Assembly: GCA_030141605.1 (NCBI GenBank)
Contig: JAQGDQ010000108.1
Span: 188,001-252,000 of the forward strand
Reading direction: 5' to 3'
From: Tubiluchus corallicola
Lineage: Eukaryota; Priapulida; Priapulimorpha; Priapulimorphida; Tubiluchidae
Length of the DNA: 64,000 nt
In this document: piece after piece, positions 14,217 through 27,169 of the stretch
How the letters are laid out: the number at the start of each line of letters is the position of its first letter
Position numbering within the stretch: the first letter of the stretch is position 1
Program-made: the position numbers and the translations under genes
Notes under the pieces: model-generated
Database searches by the model: none
What the model saw: the letters and a program-made list of their open reading frames with translations, nothing else
Told to the model about the DNA's origin: nothing

Positions 14217-14734
14217 GCAGAGAAAGATAGAAAGAAAAATCGCTAGTGACGGTTTAAATTCAGGTTTAAGTTGCAGTGCATGATACCAGGAATTTGGCCA
14301 AATGGTTAAAATTCTTAGTTGAAAAATAACTTGAACGGATGACGAGCTCAACAACTATATTATTATCATGAATATTTCTAATACTAAACTGGAAAAATAT
14401 GAAGCCGGAATTATTGCTAAGATTAAAACTGATTTTTATGTAGCAACGATATTTGAAACCTGTTGATTTTTATTACTAATTCCAAATTTTTGGGGCAGAG
14501 AAATCGAGTTTTTCTCTATCAGTTTGGAGATCATAATTCTTTTTATTGTATTAACACCGGAAAAGTAGTTAAAAAACTGCCGTATTTATAACACGCACAA
14601 AGATATATTTTTTCAAAATATTAATTTTAAAAACAATTAAAATCAAACGAAAATGCGTCTATTGGTTACTGATTTTATGCCCGAAATGTAGCAAACTATT
14701 TAGCATTTTTTAAATGAAGCCTGCATATATATGC

Positions 14735-14970
14735 TGCTGATGGACAATTAGTCCGAATGTAATTATTATTACTCTCTTACTAGCTGTCTCACAATTGTGG
14801 CACCCTTGATGAGATTGCTAATTGCGTTAATTTTTATAGCAACTGCTAATTGAGGCTGCATGACGACTCATGTGTAATTAGTCTGACATGTCAAGTCATT
14901 ACACTGGACAGCCGAGAGAGATTTGCCTCATTATACCCAACTAATCGCACTAATTGCTAGCTTTATGGTG
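14735..14970. promoter_or_regulatory. Candidate enhancer dense in homeodomain sites
   Basis: About ten TAAT/ATTA cores lie in some 230 bp, including AATTAGTC twice (near 14746 and 14876), TAATTG and TTAATT. A perfect TGACATGTCA palindrome (near 14884) holds the ACATGT core used by Iroquois-type TALE homeodomains, flanked by TGACA (Meis/TGIF-type). Unlike nearby AT-rich DNA, the sites are separated by mixed-composition sequence, which is typical of conserved non-coding elements. No open frame of note crosses it. It lies about 9 kb upstream of the SIX3/6 start codon. Function is inferred. Confidence 0.35.
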
Positions 14971-17939
14971 CTTTATTTTAATAGTTGTTTTGAAATACTA
15001 CCCGCCTATTATTTCAGCAAAAAGAGTTATTTTGGCAAAAAAGCATCAATTAAATCTGTATAAGGGCTCCTTTAATGACAAAACCTAAATGCATGATGCA
15101 TAATGAATACATATTCTGTTATAGGCCACTATAGGACCTATGGTCCACTGAGCAATAATTTTAGGTGACAATTGGTGTATTCATTTTGCATTATTGATTA
15201 CTTTTTCATTAGCATGTAACTCAGAAAGTTATAAGTAGTGTAGTATGTACTGTTATGTTGTCAAAGGTATGTTTACGTTGTTATATTATTATCAATGATG
15301 TGCCTACAAATTTTCTGTGTTAGTGTACGTTATTAATTTTCGTACCTACACCAGGAAAATTACTTACAAGTTATAAAACCTTCTGATTTAAACCTCTGAA
15401 TCTCCACGCCAGAACGCCTACTATCATTTGATTGTTCCTTGTTATTTTAAGAAGTTAGCCAAGCCCAATTTGATTTCATTTCCTAGAAATTTTTTCCGAC
15501 CAACCTGAAATTCGTAGTGACGTACATCGATGACCGCAAGCGTTAAATACTTCCAACGAGCAATAATCTCTCGGATGTTTATGAAACGTACTATCGATTT
15601 GTTAGGCTAATGTATTCATTCACTCCCAATGGGTTAATAAAGCAATCCCAGTCATTAAAATGCGATATTTGGTGACAAAGTGAGCGTGCAATGATGAACT
15701 GATCCCTGCGGGACTCGGGACTTACCATGTAATAATCACTTGGAAACTGGAAAAAGACAGTAATCTAGGCTAATTTATATTAGTTTTTTAATATATAAAA
15801 CTTTTCATAATTTATATTTAATACTGTCTGATTTTAGCTAACATCTACGATTAAGATGTAGTTGCCGTATTTAAGAAAGTTTTTATAAAAAAATTCATCT
15901 AGATCAGATTCTGAACGAAGTCATGTCAGGATCACAAGTGTGTTATTAAAATATCCTCCATATTGATCGGAAGATATGCTATTTAATTTACAACTGTAAA
16001 ATTATATTTTTACATTCGGGCATTATAATTTTTACTATAACTGGCTTTTTATCATTTACGTACAATAAGGCATTTAATACTACTCCAAGTTTGTCTTTTA
16101 ATCCTATTATTACGCATTTATAAAAGTTACTTTTATTTCAAACTAAAATTATCTGGTAATTTCGAATATTACTAAATTTGTGTGACTACTGTATGGAGGT
16201 CTTTACTATTTAACTGTAAGCAAAATGCAAGCAAATCTGGGGTTGATTTGACTAATTTCCAACCATGTCTTTTAATTCAATTTTTGCACAAAGAGTGACA
16301 CGTATGACGTGTAACATTGGCCCCAAATGACCCCGGTATTTAATCACACATTTCATGTTGCTGACAGTTTATTTAGCAGAGACTATTAACATGAACATCT
16401 CGTCTGATCAATTAGTGCTAATATCCTCCGCAAGTGGTCCACAGTTGAGCAACGGCATGATTAATTCAGAGCCAGGCGATATTCAATATGCAGCCATAGA
16501 TATGTGACAGAAAAGGGAATCTGATAAAGATGTTACTGTTTCATAAAGCGGATAAATTGATTGCAGGAAGGGTCAGTGGTGAGGAGGAACATGGTTAACG
16601 TTTTTGATAGTCACGATTTCTAGGGAAAATCACGAGATCATACCGGCTAATAACCATTTATCACAAAATGTTGAAAATAACTCCTAAAGATTTGTTTAAA
16701 ACAGAAAAGAGCTTTAAAGTAGTGTTTTTATATAGCTCTATAACATGTTTAGTTTATACTATGTTGTTTATAGTTTTCTCATGGGATTTCATTATAACTG
16801 TGACAACTGTTCCGAACAGAGGATGCAAATAATAAATGTCACCATGTTTGCATTGCGGGACAGAATAAGTCCAAGTTACACAGTCTTTGAAAAGGCCTGA
16901 GGTTAATACAGTTGCACATTTGAAATTTGTCACCCACAGTGTGTATTGCTCAGAATTCGTGACACAGAAAACATGACAAATAATTCACTAAGTTCATTAC
17001 AGAAAGTGTGAGAAAAACGTAACAAATTAATTACGCAGTTGTAATCTATGCAGCCAACAGCAAAATGCGAAAATCTAAAACCTCCGAAAGTCTTCTCTCA
17101 TCACATTTTAATAGTTTGATTTCCAAGATACAAATGTTGCTCACATTTCAACGACGACAACAGTACGAAAACTATCATCAATAGCCATACCACCCATTAC
17201 CTCACACAGACTCAGCCCCACACCCATAAGCTTAGCACCCACCAACAACCTTAGTATTCACAACTTCAACACCCATAATCACAATATTTGCATCTTCAAG
17301 AGGCACAACTTCAGTACCCAAGTTTGCTATTTATTCAAGGTTGCTTGTCTGACATATGTCTTAAAATAGTTTCATTCCTTTAAGCATTATACTTAATAGC
17401 TGTTCATAGCAAAATTGACATTCGGACACGTAGCTTAATAGCAGAAACTAGAATATATATGCTGAACATCTAACATAATCTTAGTGGATTATGTGTACTT
17501 AAAAACCATATCAGATGGAACGATAGAAGAAGTTAAGGTACACGGGCATGTCACACCAAGTTAGTCAATAAAATTCAACAGCTGACATGAGATGTTTACA
17601 TAATTTTTATAAGTTGTGTACGTTGACGCACTAGATTTGTACATGTAAGTAAACCCTGGTAAGGTGTTGAGTCTTAATACGCTGTTTTGCTTCACGTGTT
17701 TATTTACTTAGTTGAGATACCCAACTCCTCGAAACGTAACCATGATGGTATAGTTCGTTACAATGTTCTTCTTGTTATACCTGGTTTCGTTCCACCAAAC
17801 TGGCAAGGCGAACAGCAAGAGCAATAGCAATGATCCCCAAAATGGCAAAAACAAGAGACATCATCCGATTTTAATTTTACGTTATGGTTTATCATACACG
17901 GTGCTCGTATTTGACAATGACAGACATTTTGAAAGGGTT
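14971..17939. other. Gene-free stretch
   Basis: No gene recognised. A patch at about 16310-16510 has mixed composition with TCAATTAG and TTAATTCAG sites and could be regulatory. A C-rich, G-poor strand at about 17185-17330 holds loosely repeated CACCCATAA-like phrases. An open frame at 17763-18011 has no recognised domain. Confidence 0.4.
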
Positions 17940-18060
17940 TTGGTGTCTGCCGGACACACTAAATGCTGCCGGAAGCACACCCCTGATAACGCAGCTATGA
18001 TGTACTCCTAGGATATTTATATACAGTACATTTAATTTGATAACTTAATACTCAGTTCTT

Positions 18061-18630
18061 ATATTTATATAATGCTGTAGACCAAATTTGGACCCTGGGT
18101 CAAATATATTATTATTTATTAAATTTTACTGACCTCATAAAATTATCAATAAAACAAAATAAAATATACAATCAGATACATACATACAATCGAAACCATA
18201 TCAGATACCAGCTGAAAGTAAGTGTACATAATAGTGTTGGATCCTAGTGTGTATCAATCCTGGACCCCAAACATAACGATGTCAGACAATTTAAATGGTA
18301 CTGACTACTCTCCAAATATCCTAAAGTAGGATTGCCCGAAATTAGGACCTACAATTAATGTAGTGCCTGCCAACTCATTTACTTGTCAATGATATGTAAT
18401 CATATCGAAGGGTGACGTATGTAATAACAGACATGTCAGTTGGTACGTAGTAGCCGCCAGATGCCCTAAATTTAGGACAGTTGCAAAGTAGTCAATACCA
18501 TTTAACCTGTATGTCATTATTATTTTTATGATCCAGAATTGATAGGCATGATCCTGTTTACGTTTGATTTCAGCTGGTATTTCATATGCTCGACCATGGT
18601 CCCAATTTAGTCTCTGTTAGATGCAAATAT
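18061..18630. mobile_element. Foldback element with long imperfect inverted repeat
   Basis: Four blocks on the left arm reappear in reverse order and orientation on the right. They are 18061-18105 with 18586-18630, 18205-18217 (ATACCAGCTGAAA) with 18568-18580, 18252-18264 with 18532-18544, and 18291-18309 (TTAAATGGTACTGACTACT) with 18487-18505 at 18 of 19 matches. The left arm is longer, with an AT-rich insertion at about 18106-18195. The central spacer is about 18330-18460. Such a structure fits a MITE or foldback DNA transposon remnant. No transposase frame is seen. Confidence 0.65.
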
Positions 18631-20740
18631 GAATATCAACCTTCAAGGACGATTACGTGTGATTACATATCATTTACACGTAAATCAGATAGCAACCATT
18701 GGACTACTTGTATTTCCTATTTTCGGGCATTCCTACTTTCGGACATTAGGTAAATAGTCTAATTAGGTAAATGAATAATAGTGCGACTATTATTCATTTT
18801 TTATTCATTTTAAAAGGAATATGTGAGAGGTAGAACGCATATGGGGTGCCTTAGATATACCCTTGGATATATCGTCGGTAGCGTGGCCACAGAAATATGG
18901 GTTAACAAAATGTGCCCTTTCATAAATGCTGCCCGCCTCTGAAATTTGCTGCCGGCGCCCCGGTTCAGAGAGTGTGCTTCCAGCACTGGGTCTGGTTAGT
19001 AAATGGACTGTTTACCAGGAAAAAGTGTCTCTAGACACTTTCTTTTGTCATACTGCCTCCCCAACATTCCTCTCGTTGGGTGAGAATGCATGTACATCCT
19101 AACGAAACGTGTATCTGCCGATTCGGTATCTCATTTTAAAGGATTTTCTTTGAGAACTAGTTGGGCTCCGGTCATGCCACAATTATCAACATAAAAATAA
19201 AACCAGATACGGTCTGCAATAAACCGAATTGTACAAAAACGCATTACGTATAATAGATGAGCGGTCTTTTTATTCTTTGCTGTTTCGTAATTCGAAAAAA
19301 TGAGTTTTTATGTTATTGAGCTGGTTCTGCACTATTGGCGTTTTTACATACATCTTTTACATGTTATAGTTCTTTGAAATGTGTGTCCTCTTCGACGATT
19401 GTTTTTTGTAACTTTGCTTTGAAGGCCGAAATTTTCAACAAATTATGATGCTTTTTATTATATCGTCGAGGATCATTTTTCGAAACCATACTTGCCGTAA
19501 TGGGATGCCCTGATGGGAGGCTGATAACTCAGAATGGCACAAAAACATTACTGGAGGTATTAAACGCTTGGGTGAGAATTTTTCTGTAAATTTCATTTCT
19601 AATTTAAATTTTTACATTACAACAATCAACAGAATTAATGTGTAAAATTAGATGAAAATCGAATGGGATACACTACATATACAAGTTCCTCACCCCCGAT
19701 GGCAATGTATTAGGCTTACTACAGTTATATACACAAAGTGACATCTTTATCAGTATGTGGTTGACAAGACGCATCTTTGAGATTAGAAAAGAATTTGGTT
19801 TGCAAGCGATACATCATTCACGCCAGTGTTTATCTAGTCTCAAACAGTAGCGCTGTGGGATCAGTCTATCTTGTACAAATGGTGTCAGTTTAGTATTTGA
19901 AAAAGAGACTTATAGTTCATGTCATTTAATGATAAATTATATGCAAAGTAAGGCACTTTCTGTCACTTTAGCTGCTGACGGCACACCTAGTACTGATAAG
20001 TGTATTTAAGTATTACGTCCAACAGCTCGAAATGTTGTTGTCTGTGTTTGGCACTCGTACACGGTTTTTTCATGATCAGCTGAGTGGAATGAGAGATCTT
20101 TAATTTTTCAGTTTTCCATTTACTGTTTCACTTTTCCATAATTAAGCATTTCAATTTTACCCCCAAAAATGAAAAGTTTTCTCATTATTTTATCATGCTT
20201 TGCTGACAAGAGCTTCTTACATGTAAAACCTGCACAGCATGCGTCAGAAAATTCACTTTATCTTTTGCTAAACCCTATCTATTTGCATAGAATATAGAAC
20301 ACATTATACGCATACGAAGCTTGGATGTTTGTAGTAAAACATGTGTTGTCTTTATTGTCGCTTGTCACACGGGGTTTCATTAACGCATAATCCAACCACT
20401 GCTTACACAGACAAAACTTAATACGCACCGTCCAATGCGTGATGAGACAAGAACTCCCCTGTTTCCTCATCAGAAGCACATAAGCGCCAGACATTCTGAT
20501 CCTGAAGGTCCTCCGTATTCAAAATACTGACGCCCGGTTAATCCGTCCGAGAAGGCGAGAAGTCGTGTATATGTATAACTTTCTCAAAGGAAACTGGCCA
20601 GTGGCTATAGCTTGAGAGAAGTCGAGCATCTAAAGCTACTGTCTAAACCAAAAGTTTATGTAATGTAAAGTTTGGTTTCTCAGAGGAGAGAGACAACGTC
20701 ACATACGCCATAATAATTTTTGTTTTTTTATTTTCTTGTG
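18631..20740. other. Gene-free stretch next to foldback element
   Basis: The segment at 18716-18741 is an inverted near-copy of 18322-18346, so the foldback structure may extend this far. Past about 19000 I see no gene or element. A 71-residue minus-strand frame near 20279-20494 has no recognised motif. Confidence 0.4.
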
Positions 20741-20744
20741 TTTT

Positions 20745-21200
<456 letters not shown>

Positions 21201-21744
21201 CAGAGTTTCAGAGCTGTATCAGTAACAGCAGGGTTAGTTTATACCATAGACTTTCTTTGCTTACAATGCTTACAACTAACAAACGACATTCGCTGCCCTC
21301 TGGAATCACGCTTCGCGCACAATTGATACTGTTTACTATAAAATCATAGGCGCAGTTGCGCCAAAGAGCTTCAATAATTACTCGCGCACATACTGCGCTT
21401 ACAACAACATGAACGAAAACCGACTTCAAAGCTTTCACTGATTGACCCTTCTTCTGCTGTGTTTAGTCAACTAGTAACATCGGGGTTGAAATGACAGTCT
21501 CTACAATGGCACATTGCTGGTGTGTTTATTATTGTAACCACTACTAAATTAAACGTGCTAAAGTAAACTATGGACGTTCAGAGGGATGAATGACTGGCGC
21601 TGAGAGGTAGCAAATCTGGCAACGTTATCACTGCAATAGATGTCTCGTAATGATCAAAGGCATAATTATATGCACTCAAAAATTTCATTATCTGCACCAG
21701 TTGATCAATAATAATAAACCAGTGACGTTTTAGTTAAGTCTAAA
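21201..21744. other. Gene-free stretch
   Basis: Nothing recognised apart from ordinary AT-rich sequence. Confidence 0.5.
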
Positions 21745-21900
21745 ACGTTAAAGTAAGCAAGCAAGTATGTAAGTAAGCAAGCAAGCATAAAAGTAAATAA
21801 GTAAGTAAATAAGTAACTAAGAAAGTACCTAAGCAAGCAACCAAATAAGTAGGTAAGTAAGTACATAAGTAAGTAAATTTTTATTTCAGGCTAAAAATGT
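21745..21900 (-). mobile_element. AAGT tetranucleotide array with possible LINE/SINE tail
   Basis: Degenerate AAGT/AAGC repeats (about 21748-21877) end at TTTATTTCAGG (about 21880-21890). Read on the minus strand this is a unique 3' sequence, then CCTGAAATAAA with a polyadenylation-type AATAAA, then TTAC repeats. That order is common at 3' ends of non-LTR retrotransposons and their SINEs. A similar junction occurs at 43797-43824. The element body was not identified. Confidence 0.4.
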
Positions 21901-23400
21901 ATATAAAAAAAGTGCATACAAATAAAGATTTTATTTAGATTTATTTAGAATTATTTAGAATCTAGAAACCACCCGTTTTAAATTTTACGTTACAATCAAA
22001 ATGTAATCAGTAAAATATTTAAAATAAAATAATTTCAGTCGCTTTCCTGATTTAAAGCAACACTTTTGAACTTGAACAACAATTTTATAAATCATTTAAC
22101 CACTTGAAATTAAAATGCGCTCTTTTTGAAATTGTAAATTTACTATTGAGCGCATTATATTAGGCTGACGGAAATTGTGAAATTACTAGAAGTAGTTCAA
22201 ACGTTCTGATGGATATTTCAACAGTACAGCATGGTTTGTAGTTTCTCGTTTTTAAATATATAATTGATTTGACATTCTTAAGATTATATAAAAAATCACA
22301 GTGTTTACAAACAAAATCAAACTGAATAAACTGCTGAATGATACTGGCTGAATAAGGTTGGGTTCGTAAGGTGGGTCGAATATTAAAAGACACTTCAACC
22401 TTGAATTTCCTGATTTTTGCGATGACGTATGTTACTTTGATACACTCTCTTTAAACAACAAACGGACAACGTTTCTAAATCCGGACGAACGAGGCATACA
22501 AGAAGTCTTACAAGCTTACTAGGTACGATATTAATTCCTAGCACATGGTTGAATGCTTTCATACCACTATAATTTACCCTCTGTAAATCGTGGCGCCATT
22601 AATAAGTATTAGAACAATATTTTTATTAATTCCGGGCGGATGGATACAGTGAAAGTAACGGCTATGTTTAACCCCATCGCCTGTTTATACACTGCGTTGC
22701 TTGATAATAGAGTTGTAGCATTCAAACAACGCGCATGTCTGAGGTATTGATACGTTTCACCTCTCTCTTGTATTCACGTGTTTTCTCTAGCCGAGTTGAA
22801 AAGCAGATCAGAAGTAAATAAGTCTTTTGAAAACCAGTTGAGATTATAAGCTGCTACATTTACTTTTATTCCTGCAAAACGGCTTACTTTTTCACTGGAA
22901 TTCAACATTCGGAGTAAGGTAAACTGTCGAACAACGCAGGGATAGGTGTGCTCCAGATTTTTTGCTGTGTTTTTGCGGAATTTTTCGCATGTTTGGCGCA
23001 CAAATAACATGTGAGCTTAAAGCACCACGAAGAAAAATACGCTCGTGTGATTCTGCAATAGAAGAAATTCGTTGTGAAAAGAGAACTCGTGTCCGCGCGC
23101 TGCTGAGAGGTACTTGTGAAGAGGCGCTTTCATACCGATTTAGCGATAATACGAATTGAATGATCTTCTGACTAATTCAAAGAGAGCCACTGAAGGAGCA
23201 TCAACGAATTAAAACTATTTCACAAAATCTCAATATTACCTGAATAATATTGTGAAGACATAATTTAATAAAGTACAAACAGTTTAGGGCTACTTATAAC
23301 GTTGTACACTTCAAGCAAAAAGAAACAAAATCTTAATGACTATTTTACCCCTACCCTACTATGCAAATACGTATCCGCCCCACTTAGACACACCACCGGA
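21901..23400. other. Gene-free proximal upstream region
   Basis: No exon recognised. A 65-residue frame (22962-23159) has no known motif and no visible splice link to the SIX3/6 gene. The region may contain proximal regulatory DNA, but no discrete element stands out. Confidence 0.4.
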
Positions 23401-23675
23401 TTGAAGTGAACCGATCTTCGTATCGAAACAACTACTTTGATCGGCTGATTGACTGCTGCTCGCCGGTTTCCATGGAGACAATCCCTGTAGCGGCCAATCA
23501 GCAAGCGTTTAGCGGAGGCAGATAGCGGAAAGTTGGCTGATTAGTTCATGGATAGTGCTTAAAGATGACACATAGAGGCTCTCCGCCCAGATATATTCAA
23601 TAGTAGAAACATCTCAGTTTGCCGTGTGAGAAGACCAGAGTTTAGTAGATGTGAACATCAACAGACGATACACCA
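23401..23675 (+). promoter_or_regulatory. Probable core and proximal promoter of SIX3/6 gene
   Basis: The block has mixed composition unlike its AT-rich surroundings. It has a perfect RFX X-box, GTTTCCATGGAGAC (23466-23479), matching RYYNYY-N2-RRNRAC. A CCAAT box (23494-23498) follows 14 bp later. GCTGATT occurs three times on either strand (about 23443, 23496, 23535). A TATA-like TATATT (23592-23597) lies 24 bp before the A of an initiator-like TCAGTTT (23615-23620), which would give a 5' UTR of about 60 nt. Motif matches are seen directly. Promoter use and start site are inferred. Confidence 0.45.
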
Positions 23676-24319
23676 ATGTGGATGACGGCCCCCACCGGTA
23701 CCCCAGGCATCCCTCTTCCAGGGTTGGCCTCGGTACCGACTCTCATGTTTGCACCGTTGCCGAGTTTGAGTTTTACCCCTCTTCAAGTTGCACGAGTTTG
23801 TGAGACTTTAGAGGAAAGCGGAGACATTGAGCGCCTAGCGCGATTCCTCTGGTCACTTCCGGCTGCACACGGAAGCTGTGAAAGCCTCAACAAAAACGAG
23901 TCAGTCCTTCGGGCAAGATCTTTGGTGGCTTTTCATCATGGCAACTTTCGTGAACTTTACCATATTTTAGAAAACTTTCGCTTCGGCAAAGAGTCGCACG
24001 GGAAACTGCAAGCCATGTGGTTGGAGGCGCATTACCAAGAAGCAGAGAAACTTCGAGGACGGCCCTTAGGGCCCGTGGACAAATATCGAGTACGTAAGAA
24101 GTTTCCTCTGCCCAGAACGATTTGGGATGGCGAGCAGAAAACGCATTGTTTTAAAGAACGGACACGAGGGCTCTTACGTGAATGGTACCTGCAGGATCCC
24201 TACCCAAATCCCACGAAGAAGAGAGAATTGGCCCAAGCGACGGGTCTCACCCCAACACAAGTTGGAAATTGGTTTAAAAACAGACGACAAAGAGACAGGG
24301 CTGCAGCAGCCAAAAACAG
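23676..24319 (+). CDS. Six3/6: SIX3/SIX6 (Optix) homeobox transcription factor, exon 1
   Basis: This exon encodes residues 1-214 and two bases of codon 215 of a nuclear DNA-binding transcription factor. The family patterns the anterior head, forebrain and eye and often represses through Groucho/TLE. A short N-terminal segment (about 1-28) precedes the SIX domain (about 29-145, with [20 protein letters not shown]). The homeodomain follows at about 152-211, with W199, F200, K201 (position 50), N202 (position 51) and R204. [11 protein letters not shown] and VGNWFKNRR mark SIX3/6; SIX1/2 and SIX4/5 have GEETxYCFKEK and VSNWFKNRR. Position 5 is Thr, as expected for SIX proteins that lack Arg5. The ATG at 23676 is the first in frame after a stop at 23652-23654; a second ATG follows at 23682. 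The exon ends AAACAG|GTAATT, a canonical donor. The vertebrate-type long N-terminus is absent. Identity is near certain; choice between SIX3 and SIX6 names is not meaningful in an invertebrate. Confidence 0.97.
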
Positions 24320-25329
24320 GTAATTAATCTATTATTTTTTAAAATCATGGGCATTTCAATCTACACTTCGAGGCGTTCATATCCTGTTGCTATATATAGT
24401 TGTTAACTATAAAGTTTTAATGAAGCTGTAATAAATACAGTGAGGAAAATGTTAATTTATGTGGCGTAATATCTTTCACATTCTCACAAATTTATCTAAT
24501 AAAGCGCAAAAATATGTTCAGTACTTTGAAATTCGTTAAACGTTCAAGGTACTTAAAAATGCTATTTAGGGAGCAGCTAAAATATATAAATCAATTACTA
24601 AATTAGCTTGCAAATATTACTATTATTATATATTATATTACAGGCTATTTGCAATTTGCTATTTGCTATTGTTTGGAATGTTGTTTAAATTTTATTAGCA
24701 GTTTTTTGGCATAGTGGTTCTATGTGGAACAAGCGAACAGCCTAAATGCTAAAAAACTGAAACTTTTCAATGAGAACAATTTATATACTAATGCTATATT
24801 CTAGAATATAATTTATTTACAAAATTTTTCTAATAACGAAAAAAACGCAAGATTAGTATTAGTTGACAAAGAAAAAATCATCTTTACATAATAATATACA
24901 CATGATATAAAAATATTTATTTAATGGCATTACAGTAATTATTTTACACACTTTATTTTTATGAAAAATTTCTTTTACTTAAACTAGAAGAGATGTTTGT
25001 TATTTAAGGAATTTCTTTAATAAATGATAAATAAGAAACAATTTACTAGTGAATAATAATAAAAAAATACATACGTGTTTACAAAACTATATTAAATATA
25101 TCTAACAAGATAATTACAAGCTTTTCTCAAACTTCGCTTATAAGTCTTTATTACACTTCAGTTATGTACGTATCAGTTTACATAATTACCGTATTATAGT
25201 AGACTTGCATAGGCCTTCCTCAAAAACTAAATCACGCGACTCATTAACGTAGAAATTGTTTTAATTTTCGTTGCCGTAAATAAATCATCATTACTCGTGC
25301 AGATGGGCTAACACTTTCCACCAACGGTT

Positions 25330-25505
25330 AAGTCAATTTGCAAAAACTCAGTCTGTTAATTAATTTAATAACCAATTTTATTATCTGGAGATGGGGGCTT
25401 AAGCGAGTTCGTTAAGCCATAAATTATTTATGAACCACGACTGTGCTTATTCACACACAATTTCCAATTTAATTGTCCTTGTAATTGCCAGTTAAACTTA
25501 AAAAA
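25330..25505. promoter_or_regulatory. Candidate intronic enhancer
   Basis: A patch of mixed composition holds TTAATTAATTTAATAA, two CTTAAG/GTTAAG-like sites around GGGGGCTTAAGCGAG, CCATAAATTATTTATG and AATTTAATTG, TAATTG. Homeodomain and NK-type cores are closely packed between short GC-richer words. There is no coding potential. Enhancer function is inferred. Confidence 0.25.
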
Positions 25506-26099
25506 TTAGTTTTGAAATGTTTTTATGATTTATTGTCATAAATTATAAAATACCTTGAATTAATTCCAGTAACTTATACAATAATAACTAGGCTTTTCAA
25601 TATTATCGTTTAATATAAATTAGTAATAAGCTTACAAAATGGCATGGAAGCCGCGATGGGACGATTGTAAGAGTCTTCAAAAATTATTGTTAAACTGCAA
25701 GTGCTATGTTAGAAAAATGCACATTTCGCGTGCTTTTATCTACATTAGTTAGAGAAACCTGAAACTAATTTATTATGAAATTTTATGAAATGCGGTTTCA
25801 CTTTCAACCCAGATCCCATTATATAGAACGCTTGCAGGGCTTGCAAAACAATCCTAGCAATTCCTTTACAATAACTCAAATACAAAGAAAATAATCTCCA
25901 AGCCATTGGAGAAGTAACACGCGGAAAAAATATTTTTTTCAATATTTTAACAAGGAATTATAGTGAAGAATTTTAGTGTAAAGACTTCTGTAAAGAATAC
26001 GAATGTAACACTTTGATAAAATGGTCATTCGGTTTAATATAGTAGTCATGGGCACAATTATTTTCAAATCGTTTAATTTCGTTGTATCTTAATTCAACT

Positions 26100-26470
26100 T
26101 TATAAACTTGCAAAGAGTTAACTCAACCTGAGTCAGTACAGCAACGCATTCAGCCATATAAAAACACATTCTCTAGGAATGCAAGACTGTTACGCATGAA
26201 ACGGTGTTTATCGGATTAAGACAAATTTCTATAAGCGTGTTAGTGGCCAACACAGGGTTTATCTCGAAGTTCTTTCCGTTCATGCGGGCTAATGCCGTCT
26301 TCTTAAACTACACTCACTACTCACTGTACGTATGAGTTAACTGACCGAACACAGATCAATTGAATCACAGGCATTAGGACATTATTGGCTTCTGCATTAA
26401 CGCCTGATGCACTTCAGCAATACTTCAAAATTGAAGCCAGTTAATAAGCGAGAGTTTGCTAACTAAAGTC
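26100..26470. promoter_or_regulatory. Candidate intronic enhancer
   Basis: About 370 bp less AT-rich than the rest of the intron, with CGGATTAAG (a K50/OTX-type site near 26213), GGGCTAATG, TGAGTCAG (AP-1-like) and several ATTA cores. No open frame with recognised motifs crosses it. Function is inferred from composition. Confidence 0.25.
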
Positions 26471-27169
26471 AAAGTCTACAATTATTATCACGTTCATGAA
26501 ATATAAAATGAAAAAATAGAAAAAATTATCAGCTAACTTTGCTGGTAATTCTCAAACAGCAGTGAAAATACTGTACCTAAACACAGAGTTGCAGTGGCAA
26601 CGCTAATAACAACTGCGTCTTATTATTCTTGAGTATTATTCTTAAAAATAAAAAACTATAAAAAACGCTATACAAATGCGAAAAGTCACTTGTGTCGTAA
26701 GATAAGATTTAGGGAGTAAAGTTTAAGTTTTGTAATTAGGCAGAAGAATTTTTTTAAGTTTTCACAATTAATGTCAACTGATTTCTTCGGTATTTAAAAA
26801 GTTGTTATTTTTCTGCTACTAATATAAATATTTAATCGCAGACATTTAATTTTGTAAAGTTAATTAAAATTCGTGAATTGCTTACTGTTCAAATTATGTG
26901 TGCCTATAAGCTTATATATCGAGCAGAAAAGAAAGTCGTTAACAAACAACGAATTTTTTCTGTTTATAAAGCAGAACGTATACTATAGATTAAATTATGT
27001 ATAACAGAGGCAAGAAATTCAATCGTGCAGAAACCGTCGAAAAACAAAATTTTGTTTAATATTGTGATCTGATAAAAGTAGTTAAACGCTGGGTATAACA
27101 CAAAAAATGAAACTATGCTTATCGACAACGAATCATTGCTAATAGCTAATCAAATTTTGTCTTCTAACG

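Noticed and set aside
22962-23159. 65-residue frame just upstream of SIX3/6 as an extra 5' exon
   Set aside because: The SIX3/6 frame has an in-frame stop at 23652 and there is no convincing donor and acceptor pair linking the two.
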